Assembly: GCA_018970625.1 (NCBI GenBank)
Contig: JAGWVZ010000300.1
Location: forward strand, 1 to 5,036
Length of the DNA stretch: 5,036 nt
Source: Myxococcales bacterium
Lineage (GTDB): Bacteria; Myxococcota; Bradymonadia; REDH01
Direction: 5' to 3'
Below the pieces are notes generated by a model, which was not told where the DNA came from, ran no database searches, and saw nothing but the letters and a program-made list of their open reading frames with translations. A program made the translations under genes and the position numbers. Of the stretch, positions 1-5,036 are shown piece by piece. The number at the start of each line of letters is the position of its first letter. The first letter of the stretch is position 1.

Positions 1-1279
1 TGATGCCGAAGGTTTTGAGCGCTACCTGATGCGGCAGGGTGGTTCGGCGCTGGGTACGGTCGAAGAAGGCGACGATGTCGTTGGCTGACTGGTAGCGCTG
101 GGCGGGATCCTTGGCGGTGGCCCGGAAGATAAATTCGATGAGATCCTGAGGGATATCGGGGACATAGAGTCTTGGGTCGGGCATGGGAGCATCGATGTGC
201 TGACGCAGGACTTTCTGGATGTCGTCGTCGTCGAATGGCAGCAGGCCGGTGAGCATCTCATAGGCGACGATGCCGAGCGCATAGACGTCGGAGCGGCCGT
301 CGACGACGAGGCCCATGGCGTGTTCGGGCGACGAGTACACGGGCGTTCCCAGATAGATGCCCTTGTCTCGTGTCATGCCTTCTTCGACGCCGTCGATGGC
401 GGCGATGCCGAAGTCGGTGAGCTTTACGGTACCATCGGGCTCGATGATGATGTTCGACGGCTTGACGTCGCGGTGCACGATGCCGTGCGCATGCGCGAAG
501 GCGAGAGCCGAGGCGACATCGCGGAGGACCCGGCGCACTTCAGCGGCGGGGAGCTTGCCTTTTTCGTCGAGGATCAGCTCGACGTCGCGGCCGGTGAGCT
601 TCTCCATGACGATGAAGATGGTGGCCCAGGCCTCTTCGCGGTCATAGACTTCGACGATGTTGGGGTGCCGCAGCCCCGCGATGATCCGCGCTTCGTTGCG
701 GAAGCGCTCGGCGAAATGGCGCCGGTACATGAGGGTGTGCGAGAGCATCTTGATGGCGACGGGTCGGTCGAGGTTGGAATGGATGCCCTCGAAGACGGTG
801 GCCATGCCGCCCTTACCGATGATTTCGCCGGTCAGCCGGTACTTGCCAACATGCTGAATGCCCCGGCCTTCCATGAGCCGCTGGCCCAGAATATTGGTCA
901 GAAAGCTCGCGACCTCGGGGTGGTCGCTGAGCAGCTGCGTGACCACGCTGCGTGGAATGACGATGCACTTGCAATCGGTGTCTGCAATGACATCGGCGGT
1001 GCGAGGTTCATCGGTGAGGAGCGCCATTTCGCCGAAGACGTGCCCCTCAGAGAGCCATGCGGTGAACTTGGGTTTGCCGTCGCGGCCTTCAATGGGAATC
1101 TGAACACGTCCTTCGCAGATGACGAACATGCAGGTTCCGACCTCGCCTTCGCGCACCAGAAAAGTGCCAGCCGCGAACGATTCCACGTGCAGTACGCTGG
1201 CGAGCCGCTGCAGCGAGTCGTCGGAGAGCGACCGAAAGGCCTCGGAGTTTTTCAGGAACTGAACAATCTGCGCAGTCAT
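1..1279 (-). CDS. Cyclic-nucleotide-binding domain / Ser-Thr protein kinase fusion (3' end cut by window edge)
   Basis: Reading down from the ATG at 1279 gives 426 uninterrupted codons and no stop before the left edge, so the C-terminus is missing. Residues about 5-140 form a cNMP-binding (CAP_ED) domain; its phosphate-binding cassette is FGEMALL (82-88) followed by PRTA (92-95), with Glu84 and Arg93 as expected ligand contacts. Residues about 147-407 are a complete Hanks-type kinase of the bacterial PknB type: Gly-rich loop GKGGMATV (155-162), VAIK Lys177, helix-C Glu196, catalytic loop HRDVKPSN (269-276, Asp271), DFG (289-291), GTP then SPE (311-319), DVYALG (331-336) and Arg395. All catalytic residues are present, so it should be an active RD kinase that phosphorylates Ser/Thr. 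No signal peptide or membrane segment is seen in the visible part. Ligand control of the kinase is inferred from the fusion. The chosen start places the cNMP domain normally and has a purine-rich GAGAGA just upstream. Substrate unknown. Confidence 0.95.
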   Translation of the reverse strand, partial: MTAQIVQFLKNSEAFRSLSDDSLQRLASVLHVESFAAGTFLVREGEVGTCMFVICEGRVQIPIEGRDGKPKFTAWLSEGHVFGEMALLTDEPRTADVIADTDCKCIVIPRSVVTQLLSDHPEVASFLTNILGQRLMEGRGIQHVGKYRLTGEIIGKGGMATVFEGIHSNLDRPVAIKMLSHTLMYRRHFAERFRNEARIIAGLRHPNIVEVYDREEAWATIFIVMEKLTGRDVELILDEKGKLPAAEVRRVLRDVASALAFAHAHGIVHRDVKPSNIIIEPDGTVKLTDFGIAAIDGVEEGMTRDKGIYLGTPVYSSPEHAMGLVVDGRSDVYALGIVAYEMLTGLLPFDDDDIQKVLRQHIDAPMPDPRLYVPDIPQDLIEFIFRATAKDPAQRYQSANDIVAFFDRTQRRTTLPHQVALKTFGI

Positions 1280-1311
1280 AGTCTCTCTGCCGCGAACGGA
1301 AGTCTCCCTGC
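1280..1311 (-). repeat. Near-perfect 11-bp direct repeat abutting the kinase start
   Basis: On the plus strand AGTCTCTCTGC (1280-1290) and AGTCTCCCTGC (1301-1311) match at 10 of 11 positions and start 21 bp apart, about two helical turns. Read on the minus strand, the proximal copy (GCAGAGAGACT) sits directly before the kinase ATG and supplies its only purine-rich ribosome-binding-like stretch; the distal copy is GCAGGGAGACT. It could be a two-site operator or a chance duplication around the ribosome-binding region. The match is seen directly; any function is inference. Confidence 0.35.
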
Positions 1312-1363
1312 ACCCATCGGGAGTGAAGCGGGCCACGAGCCGACCTTCCGTAGTTCACCTGCG

Positions 1364-1392
1364 TGCATACGGGCTTCAGCGCGAACCGGCAA
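1364..1392 (-). promoter_or_regulatory. Weak sigma70-like promoter candidate for the kinase gene
   Basis: On the minus strand TTGCCG (1387-1392) is followed after 17 bp by TATGCA (1364-1369). That matches the -35 consensus at four positions and the -10 at three, with ideal spacing, and would give a leader of roughly 80 nt before the ATG at 1279. It is the best candidate I found in the 1280-1497 gap, but weak matches of this kind arise by chance. Confidence 0.2.
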
Positions 1393-1497
1393 GCGGCGAT
1401 TGAACCCGCTGCGACACACGCCTGTGGAGCTGTGTTCAGGTGTACACGTGCTGCGGTACGGTGCGCGTCGGCGAGCCCGGTCTGGCCGTGGAAAACG

Positions 1498-2586
1498 TCA
1501 GGATTTGGCAGCCTTCTGCGCTTTCTCGATGGCGTCGTACTCAACGCTGTACACCATGAGAGCGTCCTGCACGATGAGCAGATTCTTCAGGTTGGTCGAG
1601 CTGTCGAACTGCTGCGTAAGGTCGGTCATCTGGCGCTCAATCTCGAAGAGCTGGTCGAACAGGTTGGCCAGCTTCTTCAGCTCGCGGGACGCGCGGTTCT
1701 TGCCGGCGAACTCCGATGCATACTCTTCCATGACGCTGTTGGCAGCCGTGGCGAGCGCATCCACGAGCGAATCAAACGTCGTCGTGGCGCGCTGCTCGGC
1801 GATGGCGACCTGCTCAGCCATGTAGGCATCCAGGCGCTCGGTGACGATGGCGATGTTCTTGTCGTTGTACTCGGCGGTGAGTCCGCCGGACTTCAGCTGC
1901 AACATGCGCCGCTTTGTGTCTTCGAGCGTGGCGACGCAACGGTTGATGAGCGCAGGGCGGCGGCTGAGACGCGACTTGCCGGCGAAGTGAACGCGGTAGA
2001 GCTCGAACTGGCTATTGGCGACATTGGCGAGCGTCGATGCCTGCTCGTCGGGGGTGCCCATCTCCTGTGCACGGGCGATCTCACCCATCTCGTTGGTGTA
2101 CATGCGCAGGTTGTTGCTGATGACCTCGCGGTCCTCGTTGCTGATAGACTGCGGATAGGTAATGGCGAGACCTTCGTAGGCGTCGCGGATCTGCGTGAGG
2201 GTGGTGACCATGTCCTGCAGCAGGCCCTTGTCGCGGGTCGCGCGGTTCTGGCCGGCGAAGTGCGTGCGGTACTGAAAGAAGACAAAGTTGGCGCGGGTGG
2301 CCAGGATCGCGGCCTCCATGGCGGCCGGGCCCCGCGACTGCGCCTTCTGAATCTCGGCCCGCTCGCTCTGATACATGGTCAGGCGCTCGTTGAGCGTATT
2401 GACGAGTGTCTGTCCGCGTTGCCCGTGGGTGCGGGCTCCGGTGAGCACTTCGCGGGTGTCCGCGATGATCTTGTCGAGTATGTCGAGCTGCCGCGTGGCG
2501 CGAGGCTTGTTGGCAAACGCATACGAGTACTGGCCCTGAAGCGAGTTGGCGCGCGTGGTGAGTTGGTCAAGAGTCTGAGTGGCCAT
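1498..2586 (-). CDS. Uncharacterised soluble protein of four tandem ~91-residue helical repeats
   Basis: The 362-residue product is not one I recognise. It consists of four tandem copies of one module, starting at residues 9, 95, 186 and 278. Each copy opens with the ungapped pattern L-x3-A-N-x5-Y-x3-F-A-[NG]-x2-R-x-[TS]-R (9-32, 95-118, 186-209, 278-301) and closes with L-x2-Y-x2-E-x3-I, usually followed by an AQ (65-83, 156-174, 248-266, 339-357). Composition is charged, Ala/Leu/Gln-rich and mostly glycine-poor, suggesting two or more long amphipathic helices per repeat and an elongated or bundled scaffold. There is no signal peptide, membrane segment or catalytic motif, so it is probably cytoplasmic. 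The frame stays open upstream to 3072, but the Met at 2586 is chosen because the repeat begins eight residues later and the upstream part lies opposite the oxidase gene. No clear Shine-Dalgarno is seen at this start. The kinase lies downstream on the same strand; a functional link is speculation. Confidence 0.85.
   Translation of the reverse strand: MATQTLDQLTTRANSLQGQYSYAFANKPRATRQLDILDKIIADTREVLTGARTHGQRGQTLVNTLNERLTMYQSERAEIQKAQSRGPAAMEAAILATRANFVFFQYRTHFAGQNRATRDKGLLQDMVTTLTQIRDAYEGLAITYPQSISNEDREVISNNLRMYTNEMGEIARAQEMGTPDEQASTLANVANSQFELYRVHFAGKSRLSRRPALINRCVATLEDTKRRMLQLKSGGLTAEYNDKNIAIVTERLDAYMAEQVAIAEQRATTTFDSLVDALATAANSVMEEYASEFAGKNRASRELKKLANLFDQLFEIERQMTDLTQQFDSSTNLKNLLIVQDALMVYSVEYDAIEKAQKAAKS
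1501..1755 (-). repeat. Repeat module 4 of the four-repeat protein (residues 278-362)
   Basis: Opening block has LATAAN at 278-283 and FAGKNRASR at 293-301; the closing block LMVYSVEYDAIEKAQ is at 343-357. The protein ends five residues later, so the C-terminus coincides with the end of a repeat. Confidence 0.8.
1756..2031 (-). repeat. Repeat module 3 of the four-repeat protein (residues 186-277)
   Basis: Opening block has LANVAN at 186-191 and FAGKSRLSR at 201-209; the closing block LDAYMAEQVAIAEQR is at 252-266, where the terminal AQ of the other copies is replaced. The module is 92 residues long. Confidence 0.8.
2032..2304 (-). repeat. Repeat module 2 of the four-repeat protein (residues 95-185)
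   Basis: Opening block has LATRAN at 95-100 and FAGQNRATR at 110-118; the closing block LRMYTNEMGEIARAQ is at 160-174. The module is 91 residues long. Confidence 0.8.
2305..2562 (-). repeat. Repeat module 1 of the four-repeat protein (residues 9-94)
   Basis: This is the most diverged copy. It has FANKPRATR where the others have an FAG-type core, and it is about five residues shorter in the linker between its two conserved blocks. The closing block LTMYQSERAEIQKAQ is at residues 69-83. Confidence 0.8.
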
Positions 2587-2644
2587 GTTCAGGTCGCCGT
2601 GCGGAGAGGGATAAAAGGAGGGCCCGTCAAGGAAAGCGGGGCGG

Positions 2645-2672
2645 AGTGTATCCACACAGGAAACGGCGGCAA
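2645..2672 (-). promoter_or_regulatory. Sigma70-like promoter candidate for the four-repeat protein gene
   Basis: On the minus strand TTGCCG (2667-2672) and TACACT (2645-2650) are separated by 16 bp; each matches four of six consensus positions. The implied leader is about 50 nt before the ATG at 2586. It shares the TTGCCG -35 hexamer with the kinase promoter candidate. Assigned by eye only. Confidence 0.25.
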
Positions 2673-2786
2673 GTGTGAGGCTGCTGTTTTCGCAGGCGCC
2701 CCTGTCGAGAGGCCGTAAATGCGGGCTGACGAGCGTTACCTCGCCGTTATGCCCCGGCGGCTTTCGGACCGCTGCCGTGCATTCGC

Positions 2787-2815
2787 TTGTCGGGCCGTTC
2801 GCTTCGTCGTACACC
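2787..2815 (+). promoter_or_regulatory. Sigma70-like promoter candidate for the amine oxidase gene
   Basis: TTGTCG (2787-2792) and TACACC (2810-2815) are separated by 17 bp. Transcription would begin near 2822, leaving a leader of about 29 nt before the preferred ATG at 2851, or an almost leaderless message if the in-frame ATG at 2824 were used. The -10 matches only three of six positions. Confidence 0.22.
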
Positions 2816-2842
2816 TCCACGTCATGACTTTGCCCCTGACTC

Positions 2843-2846
2843 AGGT
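2843..2846 (+). promoter_or_regulatory. Short ribosome-binding site that favours the oxidase start at 2851
   Basis: AGGT lies four bases before the ATG at 2851. No comparable purine stretch precedes the alternative in-frame ATGs at 2719, 2749 or 2824. It is short and close to the start codon, so it supports the start only moderately. Confidence 0.4.
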
Positions 2847-2850
2847 ACGT

Positions 2851-4191
2851 ATGCACGACGTGGTAGTGATTGGCGCCGGTGTGGCTGGTTTGCGAGCGGC
2901 GACGCTTCTGAAAGACAAGGGGCTCGATGTGGTGGTCGTGGAAGCGCGCGATCGCGTGGGCGGTCGCACGCTCTCTGCCGACCTCCATGGTGCCCGGTTT
3001 GACTATGGTGGACAATGGGTGGGGCCCACACAGAAACGGTTGCTCGCGCTGGCCGCGCAGCTGGGCATGCACACATTTCCCACGTGGGATAACGGCCGCA
3101 AGGTGCTGGATCTGAACGGCAAGGTGCTGACCTACAACGGTGATATTCCGCGGTTATCGGTAGCGGCGCTGGCGGTATTGCAGACGACGATCTACCGGCT
3201 GAACGCCATGTCGCGCGCGGTGCCGGGCGGTCGCCCGCAGGACGCCGCGAAGGCGGAAGAGTGGGACCGGCAGACGGTGGCGGCGTGGTGTGAACGCAAC
3301 ATTCCGCTGCGTGATGTGCGCGACATGGTTGGCCTGACGGTGCGGTCGATTCTGTCGGCTGAGCCGGAAGAGGTGTCGTTTTTGTACTTCCTGCACTACG
3401 TGCGCAACGCGGGGAGTGTGGAGCCCCTGATCTCGACGAAGAACGGCGCTCAGCAGGCTCGATTTGTGGAGGGTGCCCAGACAATCAGCCTGCGCCTTGC
3501 CGAAGCGTTGGGTACGGAGCGGGTGAGGCTGGGCTTTCCGGTCTACGACATCGACGACGCAGGCACCCACGTGACGGTCTCGGGGCCTGCCGGCCAGGTG
3601 CAGGCGCGCCGCGCGATCATCGCGGTGCCGCAGCCGATGGCGGGTCGTATTCGTTACGCTCGGCCGTTGCCGGCGAGCCGCGACCTGCTGACGCAGCGCA
3701 TGCCCATGGGCTACACCATCAAGTGCATGGCGTTTTATGATCGGGCGTTCTGGCGCGCGAGCGGATTTTCGGGCGAGTCGGCGTCATTCTCAGGCCCGTT
3801 GGCGTTCACGTTCGACAACACCTCTGCCGACGGTTCGGTGCCGTGCCTCGTGGGCTTCTTCAATGGCCGAAAGGGCAACGAGTGGGGTTCGCAACCCTTT
3901 GAGGCACGTAAACAGTCGTTCCTGGACACGCTGGCGCGTTATTTTGGCCCGCTGGCGTACGAAGCCACCGACTACCGGGAGCACGACTGGAACCAGGAGC
4001 TGTGGAGCTGCGGGTGTCCGGTGGCCACTTCGGGTCCGGGCACATTGGCCGGTTATGGCGCTGCGATGCGCGAGCCTGTGGGTAACCTGCACTGGGCGGG
4101 TACCGAGACGGCAGGCGAGTGGTGCGGGTTCATTGAGGGTGCGCTGGAGTCAGCAGAACGCGTGGCGGCCGAGATTCCCGCGCGTCGCTGA
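2851..4191 (+). CDS. FAD-dependent amine oxidase, monoamine oxidase (MAO A/B) type
   Basis: The 446-residue protein should oxidise an amine to an imine that hydrolyses to the aldehyde, passing electrons through FAD to oxygen to give H2O2. Seen: a dinucleotide-binding fold with GAGVAG (8-13), the ribose-binding Glu31, and RVGGR (35-39); GGQWVGPTQ (53-61), typical of the family; a central MAO-like stretch LYFLHYVR then LISTKNGAQ, with Gln201 matching MAO-B Gln206; TIKC with Lys291 at the place of the flavin-N5 lysine (MAO-B Lys296); and a C-terminal FAD block WAGTETAGEW (415-424) and EGALESAERVA. Cys389 in SCGC falls where MAO carries its covalent-FAD cysteine (Cys397 in MAO-B). The MAO aromatic-cage tyrosines are Pro390 and Phe427 here. 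No signal peptide and no C-terminal membrane anchor: probably cytosolic. The start at 2851 leaves three residues before the first beta strand and has an AGGT upstream; 2824 is the main alternative. The substrate is not predictable. Confidence 0.93.
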   Translation: MHDVVVIGAGVAGLRAATLLKDKGLDVVVVEARDRVGGRTLSADLHGARFDYGGQWVGPTQKRLLALAAQLGMHTFPTWDNGRKVLDLNGKVLTYNGDIPRLSVAALAVLQTTIYRLNAMSRAVPGGRPQDAAKAEEWDRQTVAAWCERNIPLRDVRDMVGLTVRSILSAEPEEVSFLYFLHYVRNAGSVEPLISTKNGAQQARFVEGAQTISLRLAEALGTERVRLGFPVYDIDDAGTHVTVSGPAGQVQARRAIIAVPQPMAGRIRYARPLPASRDLLTQRMPMGYTIKCMAFYDRAFWRASGFSGESASFSGPLAFTFDNTSADGSVPCLVGFFNGRKGNEWGSQPFEARKQSFLDTLARYFGPLAYEATDYREHDWNQELWSCGCPVATSGPGTLAGYGAAMREPVGNLHWAGTETAGEWCGFIEGALESAERVAAEIPARR

Positions 4192-4328
4192 GAAGGCCGA
4201 CGGCGTGTGACGTACGCGGCCTCACTGCGTGCGCAGCGGGTGTGATGGCCCGTTCGGGTTGGGGCGGTCTGCCGCCCTGCGAAGCATCGGCTGAAAGATG
4301 ACGCCGACAATGTGTCGAAGTGCCTGAG
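4192..4328. other. Convergent intergenic region
   Basis: 137 bp lie between the stop codons of the oxidase (plus) and the AIM24 gene (minus). It contains the hairpin at 4262-4277 and no supported gene. Confidence 0.6.
4262..4277. terminator. GC-rich hairpin between convergent genes, possible bidirectional terminator
   Basis: GGGCGG (4262-4267) and CCGCCC (4272-4277) form a perfect 6-bp stem around a 4-base TCTG loop, about 70 bp after the oxidase stop and about 50 bp after the AIM24 stop. Neither side has a T-tract, so it is not a canonical intrinsic terminator. The location suits transcription ending; a short GC hairpin is also easy to find by chance in DNA of this composition. Confidence 0.35.
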
Positions 4329-5036
4329 TTACTTCAGGTTTCGGAGCACAGTGCCAAGGATGGCGGTGGGGTCCATGCCGGAGCCCTGCGACGCAGCGGC
4401 GCCGCCGCCGCCACCGCCCATGACCGCGCCGAGGACGCCGCCGACGGTCATGGTCGGGATGGAGGGAGCGCCCGCACCCATGGCGAGGTTGCCGACACCG
4501 CCGAGCACGCTTCCTTCGTCGGAATGCTGCCCGCCGGCCTGCGGCGCGGCTGCCCAGACGCGTCCGGCGAGGCGTGAGAACGGGAGGGATTGCAGCCAGA
4601 CGGTGCCCGGGCCCGACAGGTGCGCCAGAAACAGGCCTTCGCCGCCGAGGAGCATGTTGCCGACGCCTTCGACCATTTTCACGTCGTAGTTCACGGAGCG
4701 CTGGAAGGCGACCAGACAGCCGGTGTCCACGCGGATGGTCTCGCCTGCGGCGAGCGTGCGCGGGAAAATGCAGCCGCCGGCATGCACAAAGGCAAGGCCA
4801 TCACCGACGAGCTTCTGCAGAATAAAACCTTCACCGCCGAAGAGTCCGACCAGAATCTTCTTCTGGAACTCGATGTCGACGCGGGTGCCCTTGGCGGCGA
4901 CCAGGAACGAGTCTTTCTGGCAGATCAGCTCGCCACCCAGCTGCTTGAGGTCCATCGGGACAATCTTGCCGGGGTAGGGCGAGGCGAAGGCGATGGTGCG
5001 ACGCTCGGTGGCGTGCGTGTTTTTGAACTCGGTCAT
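4329..5036 (-). CDS. AIM24 family protein (TIGR00266-like), 5' end cut by window edge
   Basis: The 235 visible residues match the central and C-terminal part of bacterial AIM24 proteins: [15 protein letters not shown] (16-30), [17 protein letters not shown] (34-50), [13 protein letters not shown] (64-76), [11 protein letters not shown] (78-88), VDTGCLVAF (103-111), [14 protein letters not shown] (131-144) and [14 protein letters not shown] (146-159). The paired FGGEGF and LGGEGLF segments reflect the internally duplicated beta fold of the family. Family members normally have roughly 70-80 residues before the AFASPYPG block, so the Met at 5036 is probably internal and the true start is outside the window. 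After residue 160 comes a low-complexity Gly/Ala tail of about 75 residues, with six consecutive Gly at 207-212 and the ending [14 protein letters not shown]. The mitochondrial AIM24 homologue is linked to inner-membrane organisation; the bacterial role is not established. No membrane segment is evident here. Confidence 0.92.
   Translation of the reverse strand: MTEFKNTHATERRTIAFASPYPGKIVPMDLKQLGGELICQKDSFLVAAKGTRVDIEFQKKILVGLFGGEGFILQKLVGDGLAFVHAGGCIFPRTLAAGETIRVDTGCLVAFQRSVNYDVKMVEGVGNMLLGGEGLFLAHLSGPGTVWLQSLPFSRLAGRVWAAAPQAGGQHSDEGSVLGGVGNLAMGAGAPSIPTMTVGGVLGAVMGGGGGGAAASQGSGMDPTAILGTVLRNLK
4401..4418 (-). repeat. GCC triplet run encoding the poly-Gly of the AIM24 tail
   Basis: The plus strand reads four GCC units, one ACC and one GCC. 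On the coding strand these are the six glycine codons 207-212. Such a run could change length by replication slippage in frame. Confidence 0.6.

Larger units (their letters stand above)
1280..1497. other. Intergenic gap between repeat-protein gene and kinase gene
   Basis: About 218 bp without a supported gene. It holds the 3' flank of the repeat-protein gene and the upstream region of the kinase, including the direct repeat and the weak promoter candidate listed separately. It also contains the overlapping short palindromes GTGTACAC (1440-1447) and CACGTG (1445-1450), of unknown meaning. I saw no strong hairpin followed by a T-tract after the repeat-protein stop, so read-through into the kinase cannot be excluded. 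Confidence 0.6.
2587..2850. other. Divergent intergenic region
   Basis: About 264 bp separate the start of the repeat-protein gene (minus) from the start of the amine oxidase (plus), so both must be promoted from here unless transcripts read in from outside. It contains one promoter candidate per direction, listed separately. Reading frames remain open through the region on both strands, but the encoded peptides look like neither family's N-terminus. No clear operator palindrome was seen. Confidence 0.6.

Noticed and set aside
1439..1450. Overlapping palindromes GTGTACAC and CACGTG as an operator
   Set aside because: Short, unpaired with any second copy and not close to the promoter candidate. 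Such 6-8 bp palindromes are common by chance.
1089..1544. Minus-strand frame of 151 codons spanning the gap upstream of the kinase
   Set aside because: Arg/Ala-rich sequence without motifs. It overlaps the kinase N-terminus in another frame and the 3' end of the repeat-protein gene.
197..1825. Long plus-strand open frame (542 codons) antisense to the kinase
   Set aside because: The minus strand encodes an unmistakable cNMP domain and kinase over the same bases. The plus-strand product shows no recognisable motif and runs across the intergenic gap into the repeat-protein gene, as expected for a shadow frame in GC-rich DNA.
1363..2718. Long plus-strand open frame (451 codons) antisense to the repeat protein
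   Set aside because: Its apparent internal similarity (repeated LAGE/VLAGEVR-like segments) is just the reflection of the four minus-strand repeats. The minus-strand reading gives the coherent repeat signature.
2719..2850. Longer N-terminus for the amine oxidase from the ATG at 2719
   Set aside because: The 44 extra residues look unlike a family N-terminus or a convincing signal peptide, and no ribosome-binding site precedes that ATG. The FAD-binding fold begins right after 2851.
2587..3072. N-terminal extension of the four-repeat protein up to a Met at 3072
   Set aside because: The frame is open, but the extra 162 residues do not contain the repeat, cover the divergent promoter region and lie opposite the FAD-binding part of the oxidase. 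The Met at 2586 is the sensible start.
2822..3570. Minus-strand frames of 220 and 138 codons opposite the oxidase
   Set aside because: Low-complexity Arg/Pro/Ser or His/Arg-rich products with no motifs, fully covered by a well-supported plus-strand gene.
4312..4977. Several plus-strand frames opposite the AIM24 gene
   Set aside because: Pro/Arg/Ser-rich shadow products. The minus-strand frame carries the whole conserved AIM24 core.

Overview
The window is GC-rich bacterial DNA with four protein-coding genes. Two are cut by the window edges. No rRNA, tRNA, CRISPR array, insertion sequence or phage gene is visible. The organism cannot be fixed from the sequence. A Hanks-type kinase, a monoamine-oxidase-like flavoenzyme, an AIM24 protein and high GC would fit a soil-type phylum such as Gemmatimonadota, Acidobacteriota or Myxococcota. 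Gemmatimonadota is only a weak guess.

Layout, left to right. (1) Positions 1-1279, minus strand: a Ser/Thr protein kinase with an N-terminal cyclic-nucleotide-binding domain; its C-terminus runs off the left edge. (2) 1280-1497: a gap of about 220 bp that should carry the kinase's control region, with a near-perfect 11-bp direct repeat abutting the kinase start. (3) 1498-2586, minus strand: a 362-residue soluble protein of unknown function made of four tandem repeats of about 91 residues. (4) 2587-2850: a divergent promoter region. (5) 2851-4191, plus strand: an FAD-dependent amine oxidase of the MAO A/B type. (6) 4192-4328: a convergent intergenic gap with a GC-rich hairpin. (7) 4329-5036, minus strand: an AIM24-family protein whose N-terminus lies beyond the right edge.

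The genes do not form an obvious pathway. The repeat protein and the kinase are on the same strand, with the kinase downstream across a 218-bp gap, so co-transcription is possible but unproven. The oxidase is transcribed divergently from the repeat protein and convergently with the AIM24 gene.

The two items most worth following up are the cyclic-nucleotide-domain/kinase fusion, which looks like a bacterial counterpart of eukaryotic cyclic-nucleotide-dependent kinases, and the four-repeat protein, whose repeat signature I do not recognise from any named family.
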